Program-made: the position numbers and the translations under genes
Shown: positions 17,751 through 26,395 of the stretch, in pieces
Position numbering within the stretch: the stretch's first letter is position 1
Layout: the number at the start of each line of letters is the position of its first letter
Assembly (NCBI GenBank): GCA_021772095.1
Contig: JADYXR010000213.1
Coordinates: 1 to 52,068 of the forward strand
Reading direction: 5' to 3'
DNA from: Candidatus Obscuribacter sp.
Lineage (GTDB): Bacteria; Cyanobacteriota; Vampirovibrionia; Obscuribacterales; Obscuribacteraceae
DNA: 52,068 nucleotides
Notes under the pieces: generated by a model
Told to the model about the DNA's origin: nothing
Seen by the model: only the letters and a program-made list of their open reading frames with translations
The model's database searches: none

Positions 17751-18224
17751 ATGAAAACAAACGCCGCACGTTTATTAGACAGACTAAAAATCTCTTATGA
17801 ACTGATCGAATACACCGTCGACCCGGAAGATTTGACCGCCCAAACCGTGGCAAACAAGATCGGCTACCCCTGCGAGCAAGTCTTCAAAACACTTGCTGTG
17901 ATTGGCAACAAAAGCGGTGTAGTCCTTGGCGTTGTGCCCGGCGACATGCAAGTCGATTTAAAAGCCCTGGCAAAAATCAGCAAAAACTCGGACGCCAAAC
18001 TGGCACCATTGAAAGATGTCGAAACCCTCACCGGCTACATCCGCGGAGGCGTAACCGCGTTGGCGTGCAAGAAACCTTACCCCGTTTTCGTGCACGAAAC
18101 CATGCTTCTCTTCGACCGCATCTCTATCTCCGCCGGGCAACGCGGAACCCAAATCATCATCGCCACCGCCGACTACATCAGCGCCGTCAACGCCACCATA
18201 GCCGACATCGCGAAAGTCGAATAA
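17751..18224 (+). CDS. ybaK: YbaK/EbsC-family Cys-tRNA(Pro) deacylase
   Basis: A 157-residue single-domain protein of the usual length. It matches the YbaK family throughout: KTNAARLLDRLKISYELIEY, EQVFKTLAVIG, GVVPGDMQVDLKALAK, the YIRGGVTALACKKPYPVFV loop with the family GGxSP-like turn and catalytic-region lysine, and SAGQRGTQIII near the end. It hydrolyses Cys mischarged on tRNA(Pro), a cytosolic quality-control step. The gene is followed after 16 nt by a small orphan on the same strand, probably co-transcribed. Confidence 0.92.
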   Translation: MKTNAARLLDRLKISYELIEYTVDPEDLTAQTVANKIGYPCEQVFKTLAVIGNKSGVVLGVVPGDMQVDLKALAKISKNSDAKLAPLKDVETLTGYIRGGVTALACKKPYPVFVHETMLLFDRISISAGQRGTQIIIATADYISAVNATIADIAKVE

Positions 18225-18240
18225 CGGCTAGAATACTTGT

Positions 18241-18771
18241 ATGAAACGAAAGAACAAACTACTTCACTTCAGCTGCATCGTTTTTCTCATCGCGGGCGTG
18301 AGTGGTTTGATTTACGGTTCTTTCTATCCGTTCCCCAATCTGCAGACTAGAGCAATCACGTGGGATGAACTGCAGGTGATGATGGAATCCGAAAAGGGCT
18401 CGAATATTCGGAAGATCACTTGCGTTTGTCGGTTCTTCCCAACGCCAGACACAAACGATCTCATTGTGGAACTTAAAACACCCATGTGTATGCGAACCAT
18501 CGCATCATCCCAGATGCCGACTGATGCAATCGGAACAAACTGCGGTATTCTCTATCGTCCGCGACCGCTCGTCAACAGGCGACTATACTGGTTGTTTGAG
18601 CAAGCGCGCAGCGCGGGAGTCGACCTCACGTTAAAAGCGCACGCTCCGGTCAATGGAAACAAGTACGTAACAGCTGAGCTTATCAAAAATGGAAAGCCAA
18701 CCTCGGACTATGCGAAGGGACTCAAGATTGTCGGTCCACAGACTTCGAAGGCACCATGGCTCCGCGACTAG
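18241..18771 (+). CDS. Orphan membrane-anchored or exported protein, 176 residues
   Basis: Not recognised. A basic N-terminus (MKRKNK) and one hydrophobic segment (about 8-28) form a signal anchor or uncleaved signal peptide, followed by a soluble domain of about 145 residues with four cysteines (ITCVCRFF; KTPMCMR; GTNCGI). Two near the start are spaced Cys-x-Cys. It overlaps the last 4 nt of the convergent copper-ATPase gene (18768). The tight 16-nt spacing to ybaK suggests co-transcription. A role in the cell envelope is all I can infer. Confidence 0.6.
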   Translation: MKRKNKLLHFSCIVFLIAGVSGLIYGSFYPFPNLQTRAITWDELQVMMESEKGSNIRKITCVCRFFPTPDTNDLIVELKTPMCMRTIASSQMPTDAIGTNCGILYRPRPLVNRRLYWLFEQARSAGVDLTLKAHAPVNGNKYVTAELIKNGKPTSDYAKGLKIVGPQTSKAPWLRD

Positions 18772-21152
18772 GTCAGCTTGATTGTGCGCAAGCGTAACGC
18801 ATTGCCGATTACAGACACGGAACTGAGACTCATGGCGGCGCTTGCCAGCATCGGATTGAGAAGAAAACCAGTGAATGGAAACAAAATACCAGCGGCTATT
18901 GGCACTGAAATGGCGTTGTAAAAGAACGCCAGGAATAAATTCTGGCGCACGTTGTTCATCATAGCGACGCTCAGGTTGCGGGCTTTGAGCAGTCCGGTCA
19001 AATCGCTTTTGACCAGAATGATCGCGGCACTCTCAATTGCCACATCGATGCCTCCGCCCATTGCGATGCCGACGTTCGCACGAGCCAGTGCTGGAGCGTC
19101 GTTGACGCCGTCTCCCACCATGGCGACGACTGCACCGGCAGATTGAAACTCTTCAATCGCAGTGAGCTTATCGCCAGGCATGAGATTCGCTCTGAACTCG
19201 TCGATGTTTAAACTTTTGGCTACGGATGCGGCTGTACGCACATCGTCGCCGGTCAGAATAGCGGTTCGAATGCCCTGACGTTTCAGTGATGCGATAGTTT
19301 CAATAGCTTCTTTGCGGAGTGGATCGGAGACAGCCAGCAACCCGCAAAGCCTGGACGACAGAGCCACTCCGACGACTGTAGCACCGCTGGAAGACAGCCT
19401 TTCTATATCAGCTTGAGCGACAGCAAGATCGATCTCGTTGTCGGAGAGGTGTCTAAGACTGCCTACCAGAACTAGTGCACCATCGACGTCAGCACTCACG
19501 CCGCGCCCGGTGGTGGACTGGAACAGTACCGCATCCGGTGGCATTATTGAACGGTCAACAGCTTCATCAACCACAGCATGCGCCAGAGGATGCTGGCTGA
19601 AACGCTCTACGGCAGCGGCAACAGCGATCATTCTATCTGCGGTGGTTCCTCCATACGTAACAACTTCCACGACGCGCGGATGGCCTTCCGTCAAAGTTCC
19701 AGTCTTGTCAAAAACAATTAAGTCAACCTTCTCAAGCGCCTGAAGCGCTTGCGCATTGCGAACGAGAACTCCGGATTGGGCACCACGGCCGATGGCAACC
19801 GTAACTGACATCGGGGTCGCTAATCCTAAAGCACAAGGACACGCGATAATCAGCACCGCGACTGAATTAGCCAGCGCAAGAGCCAGAGCGGGCGGCGGAC
19901 CAAAAACGGACCAAATCACAAAAGTAAGCAATGCGATAGCGAGCACGATTGGAACGAAAAATGAGGCGACCCGATCTGCCACAGCCTGCACAGGAGCACG
20001 GCTTCGTTGAGCGTCGTTAACCATTTTTACGATCTGAGAAAGCATCGTGTCGGCACCAACTCTGGTTGCGACTACCAACAAAGAGCCGCTTCCGTTAAGC
20101 GTTCCAGCGACTACATTGTCGTTTCGTTTCTTCAGCACAGGCATCGCTTCGCCTGTAAACATTGACTCGTCAATGTCACTTTCACCTTCTCGAACCTCGC
20201 CGTCCACCGGGATCTTCTCGCCTGGTTTGACGCGAACTTTGTCACCCACTTTTACCGATTCAAGTGGAACATCGGTTTCAACTTTTCCGGTGACCAGATG
20301 AGCCGTTGGCGGAGCGAGGGCAAGCAAACCACGAATCGCGCCGCCAGTAGCGCTCCGCGCGCGCAGCTCCAGGACTTGCCCGAGCAACACGAGCGAAATA
20401 ATAACTGCGGCCGACTCGAAGTAAACGAAGGGAAGACCGTTTTGCATCTTGAATGATGAGGGCAGAGCCTGCGGAAAAATCGTCGCGATAACACTGTAAG
20501 CATAAGCGGCGCCCACTCCCATCGCAATCAACGAAAACATGTTCAAATTACGGCTTGCAAATGAAGCCAAACCTCTCTGAAAGAAAGGCGCGCCGCAGTA
20601 CGCGACAACTGGCGTGCAGAGCGCGAGTTGGACCCAATTAAACCAGGAGGCATGATGATCGATTCCTGATAAAAACGGAACTGGTGACATGGCACCCATG
20701 CCGAGAACCAGCAAAGGCACTGAGAATACGAGACTTATAAAAAATCGCTGGCGCATTTCGTCAAGTTCAGGACTTTCGTCCGACGCAACCGCGTCCATTG
20801 GCTCCAACGCCATTCCGCAAATTGGGCAAGATCCAAACTTGTCGCTTACCACCTCGGGATCCATCGGACAAGTATACTTGCCGGCGTAATTCGCCGGCGC
20901 ATGATTGATACTACCAGCGACACCATCCCCGCCGTAGTCCTTGCCACCATTTTTGGTACCACTGACATACATCGCCGGATTTGCTTTAAACTTCTCGTAA
21001 CAGCGCGGATTGCAGAAGAGGTAAGTTGTGCCCTCATAAGCCATCGATCCAGCCGAATTCGCGAGCTTTACCGTCATGCCGCAAACCGGATCATAGCCGG
21101 ATTCCGGCTCCACAAACGATTGTGTCGAAGACTCGATGTTTAACTGATCCAT
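18768..21152 (-). CDS. copA: Copper-exporting P1B-type ATPase with YHS and metal-binding domains
   Basis: 794 residues. An N-terminal YHS domain (DPVCGMTVK, then FCNPRCYEKF, about 20-65) is followed by a heavy-metal-binding domain (YTCPMDPEV...SCPICGMALEPM, about 88-120), then the ATPase: TGEAMP, the CPC metal site in IACPCALGLATP, the phosphorylation site DKTGTLTEG, TGDD and GDGVNDAPALARANVG. The transmembrane YN (FFYNAIS) and MSLSS pattern near the end indicate Cu+ export (P1B-1). There is no N-terminal GMxCxxC ferredoxin-like domain; the YHS pair replaces it. I start at the ATG at 21152; an earlier in-frame start at 21242 would overlap the leader of the divergent gene. It likely confers copper efflux. 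Confidence 0.93.
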   Translation of the reverse strand: MDQLNIESSTQSFVEPESGYDPVCGMTVKLANSAGSMAYEGTTYLFCNPRCYEKFKANPAMYVSGTKNGGKDYGGDGVAGSINHAPANYAGKYTCPMDPEVVSDKFGSCPICGMALEPMDAVASDESPELDEMRQRFFISLVFSVPLLVLGMGAMSPVPFLSGIDHHASWFNWVQLALCTPVVAYCGAPFFQRGLASFASRNLNMFSLIAMGVGAAYAYSVIATIFPQALPSSFKMQNGLPFVYFESAAVIISLVLLGQVLELRARSATGGAIRGLLALAPPTAHLVTGKVETDVPLESVKVGDKVRVKPGEKIPVDGEVREGESDIDESMFTGEAMPVLKKRNDNVVAGTLNGSGSLLVVATRVGADTMLSQIVKMVNDAQRSRAPVQAVADRVASFFVPIVLAIALLTFVIWSVFGPPPALALALANSVAVLIIACPCALGLATPMSVTVAIGRGAQSGVLVRNAQALQALEKVDLIVFDKTGTLTEGHPRVVEVVTYGGTTADRMIAVAAAVERFSQHPLAHAVVDEAVDRSIMPPDAVLFQSTTGRGVSADVDGALVLVGSLRHLSDNEIDLAVAQADIERLSSSGATVVGVALSSRLCGLLAVSDPLRKEAIETIASLKRQGIRTAILTGDDVRTAASVAKSLNIDEFRANLMPGDKLTAIEEFQSAGAVVAMVGDGVNDAPALARANVGIAMGGGIDVAIESAAIILVKSDLTGLLKARNLSVAMMNNVRQNLFLAFFYNAISVPIAAGILFPFTGFLLNPMLASAAMSLSSVSVIGNALRLRTIKLT

Positions 21153-21236
21153 GCCTGGTCGCCTTAGTACAAGGCCGCGATTATACCTGCTTGAATACTC
21201 ACAGCCTTCCGGCAAGGCGCAAATCGACCGGCTTCG

Positions 21237-23303
21237 ATGCAATCAGTTCATTACTTCATCGTTATGCGATACTTAATGCAGACATTTTCGAGGACAGGCA
21301 CAGTCTTGAAGAGCCAGCAACGAAGCCCATCTCACAAATGGCGCGCCAGAATATTTCTGGCTTCTTTTGCAGTCGGTTTATTTAGCAGCGGATGCTTCAA
21401 AACAGTTTACGCACAAGACAACCTCGCAGGTTCTTCGTACTCCGTTTCGCCGCCCGGCAATGTAACAATCCAGCGTGCGGAAACAACGGAACGCAAAGAG
21501 ACACTTCAGCAGGACCTCGCTGACGCGCTTTCTCCCAGGGATTCCTTGATGTTTTCAAATCGCGGCTACGTTCGCTCACGCGTGGGTGACTTGCGAGGAG
21601 CGCTCGAGGACTTCGATACAGCGATTTCGATGGATGGCAAAAACATCGAAGCTTTCTCCGGTAGAGGCTATCTGCGTCTCTATAACAGCGATGGCAAAGG
21701 TGCAATTTCCGATTTCAACCAGGCGCTCGCAGTCGATTCCAAGAACGCGTCGGCATTATGCGGTCGCGGTCAAGCTCATGCCGATATGGGCGATGAGAAA
21801 GAAGCGCTTGCCGACTTCAATCTCGCGATCAAACTCGATCCGACCAACGCGCCCTCGTACATTTTTCGCGGTTATCATCTGGAACGGCATGGCGACCAGC
21901 CTCGCGCTATCGCGGATTTCGACCAGACCATCAAACTCGATCCCAGCAATGCGCTGGCATACTGCTATCGAGGAACCGCACGGGAAGCGGTTAAAGACAA
22001 TCAAGGCGCGGTCTCGGATTTCAGCACCGTAATCAAATTCGATCCGCAATACGCGTGGGCTTATTACCGGCGCGGTCAAGCGCGCGATCAATTGGGCGAC
22101 AAGATTGGAGCGATTGCGGATTTCAATCAGTACATCAAATTGAAACCCGCAGACCCATGGGGTTTTCGTGCACGAGGTTTTACTCGTCAAAAGAACGGCG
22201 AGATCAAAGCAGCTATTCGAGACTACTCGCACGCCATCGAATTAGAAAAAACCGATCCATGGACGTTTAGCGCGCGAGGATTTTTGCGAGGAAAAACCGG
22301 CGATCTTCGAGGTTCAATTTCCGACTATCAACAGGCTTCGAAACTGGAACGCCATCAGAACCTCGTTACCACAAAAGCCACCGGTAAGTCTGCTACTCGA
22401 AAGAACAGCACCACCCGCGCCACCAAAAGTTCGGAGCCGATCGAAACGACGAACACGGGTGCAACCGCAGGCGCCGCTGCAACCGATACGGCAAGAGCCA
22501 CGCCAGTCGCGACAACGGACTCGACCGCAAGCGCCGCTGCAGACGAAACTGCACGAGCCACTAAAGTCGCTACAACGGATTCGACCACAACCTCCTCCAC
22601 GAAAGCGGCGACGAGCGCAGTCACGGTGTCCACGTCGAAAGTGGACGCCACCACCGCCGCCGGAGCCACCACATCCGAAACCTCTCCGACGATTTCGCTG
22701 ATCACGAATCCGGTGGTTTACGCGTTCTCGGCGAAAACGCTTGCCGATGCACAACAATCGTTTGGTCCTCCCATAACCAAAATCAAACAGATTTTGATTT
22801 TCCATCGCCCCGGTCCTCACTGCCAGACGATGATGTGGGATGCAGACAAAGGCATCTTCTGCATCTTCATGGCCAACGAGAATATAGATGCTTATTTCCA
22901 GGGCAACCTCGGGCATGAGTTGCTGCATCTGCTCAACGCTAAGCTCTGCGACCCGTACGTAGAGGGGCTCTGCAGTGTGTTCGGGGAGGAGGCGCTGACT
23001 AGCGACAAGCGCGCCACGTACCAGTCGTTGCTGACGGCGACACCGTTCTATAAAGAGACTTATTTGATGATGAAAGAGATGAAAGAACGAGTTTCAGCTG
23101 AGAGTTATGGCAGTATTTTTCGTTTTGCAAAATATGATCCGGCAAAACTGTGGATGCACATCGACATTGACCAGTGGATGCAATCCATCCCCCCGGCGGA
23201 GCAAGTTGTCGCGAGGGAAATAATCGGCAAATTTGCCGGGCAGGTCGAGGCGACCATGCCGAAAGACGGCGTGTACGTGTTTTCGCGCCCATCCGGGGGC
23301 TAA
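21237..23303 (+). CDS. Exported TPR protein with C-terminal HExxH metallopeptidase-like domain
   Basis: 688 residues from this start. A basic region and hydrophobic segment ending SSGCFKTVYAQ act as a signal peptide. Eight consecutive TPRs follow (about 90-375; repeats such as NRGYVRSRVGDLRGALEDFD), then a ~110-residue Thr/Ala-rich low-complexity linker (TKAATSAVTVSTSK type). The C-terminal ~190-residue domain contains HELLH (560-564) followed by DPYVEGLCSVFGEE, whose Glu could be a third zinc ligand as in gluzincins. The true start may be the TTG at 21306, which has GAGGACAGG just upstream; this removes 23 residues. It is divergent from the copper-ATPase gene. A periplasmic or surface peptidase scaffolded by TPRs is my inference; the family is not recognised. 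Confidence 0.75.
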   Translation: MQSVHYFIVMRYLMQTFSRTGTVLKSQQRSPSHKWRARIFLASFAVGLFSSGCFKTVYAQDNLAGSSYSVSPPGNVTIQRAETTERKETLQQDLADALSPRDSLMFSNRGYVRSRVGDLRGALEDFDTAISMDGKNIEAFSGRGYLRLYNSDGKGAISDFNQALAVDSKNASALCGRGQAHADMGDEKEALADFNLAIKLDPTNAPSYIFRGYHLERHGDQPRAIADFDQTIKLDPSNALAYCYRGTAREAVKDNQGAVSDFSTVIKFDPQYAWAYYRRGQARDQLGDKIGAIADFNQYIKLKPADPWGFRARGFTRQKNGEIKAAIRDYSHAIELEKTDPWTFSARGFLRGKTGDLRGSISDYQQASKLERHQNLVTTKATGKSATRKNSTTRATKSSEPIETTNTGATAGAAATDTARATPVATTDSTASAAADETARATKVATTDSTTTSSTKAATSAVTVSTSKVDATTAAGATTSETSPTISLITNPVVYAFSAKTLADAQQSFGPPITKIKQILIFHRPGPHCQTMMWDADKGIFCIFMANENIDAYFQGNLGHELLHLLNAKLCDPYVEGLCSVFGEEALTSDKRATYQSLLTATPFYKETYLMMKEMKERVSAESYGSIFRFAKYDPAKLWMHIDIDQWMQSIPPAEQVVAREIIGKFAGQVEATMPKDGVYVFSRPSGG

Positions 23304-23417
23304 ATCGGCAGCTCTAGAAACTTTTGATATTGCAACTTGATTGCAACGTTGGCGAGGGAAGCTATGTGCATGAAGCGGCTCAGCCGCATCGACACAAAAG
23401 CTTCTGGGAGAGCCACC

Positions 23418-24440
23418 ATGTCATTCCAACAATCACAAGAAGTACAACAACCAAAAGGCGATCAAAACGTTGGTCAATCGAACGACAACGGCACAGCCTC
23501 AGCCTCCAGCGAGATGTTCTCTTCTTTGTCACAGGATGATTGGAGCGGTTTGAACAAACTCAAATCCAACCAGTCGCTCACCGACGATTTTGGAATCACT
23601 GACAGCAAAGTAGCACAGTCTGCCGTGGCTGCTCCTGCACCAGCCGAAGAACAAACAGTTTCCCTGGATGCTGCTATGAACGACGCTTCGGTAGTGCGCT
23701 TGGCTGATGCAAGCGGCGATAACAGAGTTACCAGAGATGAACTCGAAGCCTACTCGGCTCCCGATTATTTCCAAAGCAGTCGCGATCAAATGCTCGAGCA
23801 ATTCGACAACATGGCTCAAACGGCAGCAGATCCAAGCAATCCTGAGATCGACTTCGGCGATGTGTCCTCACTCTATGGTTCATTGCCAGCCAACGTAGTC
23901 GATTCCGCCAAAGCAGTAGCCGCATCTACAGGCGCAGAACGCATGACCAAGGAAAAACTCGAGTCCACCCGCGATGGAATCGGACAGATTCCAGTTGCAC
24001 CATGGGAACGTCGCAATACACCTGAAACAGAGGAGCCCTTAAGCGCCGAAGATGCGGCAATGGTCGAACAGTTCAACACCGTGATCGATAATTTTGACGC
24101 CCTCGAAGAAGCTACTCACAATGACGAGCTTGGTATCGACATCGGAGACGCCAGAAGTGCCTATCTCGGAGCTATCATGGACGAAATGGCGGACTCAGTG
24201 AATTCGACAGCGCCTGGCGATACACCTGTACTGGACTCGGAATTAGAGAGTCATATCGACACGCTCCCTATGGCCGACCAGTCCAAAGAGGTAACCGAAG
24301 CGCTCAATTCGAGACTGAACGAAAATTCGCCTTTCCAATTCGCAGTTCAATCAGCTAACGCCGTTGACACCATTCAAATCCTTGATAGAGCAAGCGGAAA
24401 CGCACTCTACACCAAAAAGTTCGACTACTCAAGCCCATAA
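23418..24440 (+). CDS. Orphan acidic protein with EF-hand-like loop, 340 residues
   Basis: No family recognised. The N-terminal ~50 residues are Gln/Ser/Asn-rich and probably disordered. A canonical-looking EF-hand loop, DASGDNRVTRDEL (about residues 97-109; D1, S3, D5, T9, E12), suggests calcium binding. A second acidic stretch (DELGIDIGDARSAY, about 234-247) may be a degenerate partner. The rest is acidic and helical. There is no signal peptide. GGGAGAG lies just before the ATG at 23418; an upstream in-frame start at 23337 has no such site. The gene stands between two others on the same strand, about 100 nt from each. Confidence 0.65.
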   Translation: MSFQQSQEVQQPKGDQNVGQSNDNGTASASSEMFSSLSQDDWSGLNKLKSNQSLTDDFGITDSKVAQSAVAAPAPAEEQTVSLDAAMNDASVVRLADASGDNRVTRDELEAYSAPDYFQSSRDQMLEQFDNMAQTAADPSNPEIDFGDVSSLYGSLPANVVDSAKAVAASTGAERMTKEKLESTRDGIGQIPVAPWERRNTPETEEPLSAEDAAMVEQFNTVIDNFDALEEATHNDELGIDIGDARSAYLGAIMDEMADSVNSTAPGDTPVLDSELESHIDTLPMADQSKEVTEALNSRLNENSPFQFAVQSANAVDTIQILDRASGNALYTKKFDYSSP

Positions 24441-24494
24441 GCAACTGACAAATAGAAAGCTCGATGAAGCGCCACATTACAGCACTTTCATTAC

Positions 24495-24520
24495 AGAGCC
24501 CGGGCTCTCTCGGGTATGAT
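24495..24520 (+). promoter_or_regulatory. 14-bp palindrome next to a -10 candidate
   Basis: AGAGCCCGGGCTCT (24495-24508) is a perfect palindrome just upstream of TATGAT (24515-24520), 23 nt before the start of the S1-like gene. A dyad in the -35 region is a typical operator position; I cannot name the regulator. Confidence 0.4.
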
Positions 24521-24542
24521 CGCTAGACCGAGGGGTCACAGG

Positions 24543-25109
24543 ATGAGCGATCAAGAAACACCGGATCAAGAAAACGTAGTTGCATTCCGGCGCAAAACCA
24601 AAGAAGAGAAATCGGAACAACGCGCAGCCCGAGTTGCAGCTCCCGATCCGAATGCGAATCTGAACATCAACAGTTCCGAATCCTTCGCGGCTGGCGACTC
24701 CGTGATGTGCCGAATTGTGCGATACGTGCCAGGCGGTTTCAACGTCATAATCATCCCGCAAAACCTGCATGGCTACTTGCCCTCCAATTCTAACCATCAA
24801 GCCGGCGACGAAATTTCTGCACTCTACGTAAAAACAGAAAAAGATCGCATCCTTCTATCCCAGCGCGCCGCAGTCGACCTGCCAAATAAATCTACAAATC
24901 AGTCTCCATCAGGCATTCATCCAGGACAAAACATAAGCGCCAAAATCTTGCGCGCTGAAGAGGGCGGTTACGAAGTACTCGTATCAAAGCTCGATGCTCT
25001 GGGCTATCTGCCGACCAACGCGCAACATAATGTCGGAGATCTGGTGCTTGCCACTTACGTGAGCATGGAAGGCAATCGCATGTTGCTTTCCGAACGTTTC
25101 AATCACTAA
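24543..25109 (+). CDS. Tandem S1-like (OB-fold) RNA-binding protein
   Basis: 188 residues. After a charged N-terminus, two homologous ~60-residue units follow (about 48-108 and 125-186). Each has the S1/OB pattern: a GDSVMCRIVRYVPGGFNV-like first strand, a GYLP core (HGYLPSNS; LGYLPTNA), H-GD (HQAGDEISA; HNVGDLVLA), and an ILLSQR/MLLSERF ending. S1 domains bind single-stranded RNA; a ribosome-associated or mRNA-binding role is likely, but the protein is far shorter than ribosomal S1. I use the ATG at 24543 rather than 24516 because GAGGGG-CAGG lies just upstream. Confidence 0.7.
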   Translation: MSDQETPDQENVVAFRRKTKEEKSEQRAARVAAPDPNANLNINSSESFAAGDSVMCRIVRYVPGGFNVIIIPQNLHGYLPSNSNHQAGDEISALYVKTEKDRILLSQRAAVDLPNKSTNQSPSGIHPGQNISAKILRAEEGGYEVLVSKLDALGYLPTNAQHNVGDLVLATYVSMEGNRMLLSERFNH

Positions 25110-25183
25110 CCGAAATGCATCGGTGTGCGTAAAAAAGTACCGTCGACAAACTCAGCCCGACTCCAAGACAGCGAGCCCCTTGT

Positions 25184-26395
25184 TTGAAAAAGTCCCGCAC
25201 TTCCAGCTTCGAAAAAATCGCACAGCTAGCCGCAAATCATCCGTTGCCGCTGCTAGACCGGGCCGCGTCCGGCGTTCTGGATGCTGAAGCTCGACGCTTG
25301 TGGAAACTGAATGAAACGGTTCCGCCAGAAGACTTGAAAAAATATCTGCGCGCCGCCCTGTTGCAGGCATACTACGAGATCCCCGACTACAGCGCCTTCG
25401 CCGATCACATTCGCTACAATTCACTGTTCCGCCAATTCATCGGACTGGAAGCCGCCGACGAAAAATGGGATGCCGAGCGCTATCAACAACTTCATCACAG
25501 CTGGACTGTCGATCAAGAATTGCGCAAAATCTTGCTCGACATGATCGAACTGGTCACACAATTGCCGCTCCTCCCGGACGACATCGTCGGTTTCAACAAT
25601 TGCAACACGATCGAAATGCGATTGAGCAATTGGATCGATCGCCATTGCCCCAAAGCAGTTTATTTCCAACAATTCACAAACCCGCCTGTCAGGCGCTTCT
25701 TCGCCAGCGTAATCTTCCGCGACTTCGAAAGCAAAGAACCACTCAATTCGCTCTTGACCGATGACGTTTTCAAAATCATCGAACCCACTTTCCCTGAGCA
25801 ATTGAAACCAGAAGAAGGCGAATTCGGCGCCGAAGAACTCGTCTTCCTCTCGACCAACGAAGAACAAAGCCTACTTTTGAACTTCGGCAGAGCATCACTC
25901 TCTTGCAACCCCGATCGTTTCGAATCATGGGAAGATTCAGTGAAACCATATCTGGTACCACTAGTCGAAATCTGCAAAACCAGCCGCGCCTACAAATCAC
26001 CACTTGGTGCCACCCTCCAATTCGGAAACGTCATCAACCTCCCCGCCGAAGTCGACCTCTCCGATTACTTCCACATGCTGCCCAGCCGCCCACCAAAAGT
26101 AGTGCCACCACTTTTGATGCGCGAAGAAAACCTCACCTACACCTTCCCCACCCGCCTCATGCGCAGCGCCCAAACCAGCATCCTGATGTACGAATCATCA
26201 AAACAACTACTGCGCTGCTCCTACGAAATCAACCTCACCGGCACCGGCTACAAAGTCGAACTCGACCTCGAATCCCAATGGGCCGAACCCTTTCCCATCG
26301 ACGACCTCTCCCAAGTCTTCGACGACTTAAAAAACAACCTCTACGCCGCCTTCCACAGCCTGATCACCGACAGAACCCGCGACCTGTTCGAGTAA
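25184..26395 (+). CDS. DUF772 (transposase N-terminal)-like domain fused to TIGR04255-like domain
   Basis: 403 residues from a TTG start. Residues about 45-105 (LRAALLQAYYEIPDYSAF, then HIRYNSLFRQFIGL and an EKWDAERYQQ ending) closely resemble the N-terminal DNA-binding domain of IS5-type transposases (DUF772). No DDE catalytic domain follows. The C-terminal ~230 residues resemble the TIGR04255 family of unknown function: NVINLPAEVDLSDYFHMLP, a hydrophobic strand series, then ELDLESQWAEPF and a final helix LYAAFHSLITDRTRDLF. The combination suggests a domesticated transposase DNA-binding module with a new partner. Only a weak ribosome site is visible and no inverted repeats or other transposon remnants flank it. 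Family calls are from memory of the patterns. Confidence 0.6.
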   Translation: MKKSRTSSFEKIAQLAANHPLPLLDRAASGVLDAEARRLWKLNETVPPEDLKKYLRAALLQAYYEIPDYSAFADHIRYNSLFRQFIGLEAADEKWDAERYQQLHHSWTVDQELRKILLDMIELVTQLPLLPDDIVGFNNCNTIEMRLSNWIDRHCPKAVYFQQFTNPPVRRFFASVIFRDFESKEPLNSLLTDDVFKIIEPTFPEQLKPEEGEFGAEELVFLSTNEEQSLLLNFGRASLSCNPDRFESWEDSVKPYLVPLVEICKTSRAYKSPLGATLQFGNVINLPAEVDLSDYFHMLPSRPPKVVPPLLMREENLTYTFPTRLMRSAQTSILMYESSKQLLRCSYEINLTGTGYKVELDLESQWAEPFPIDDLSQVFDDLKNNLYAAFHSLITDRTRDLFE

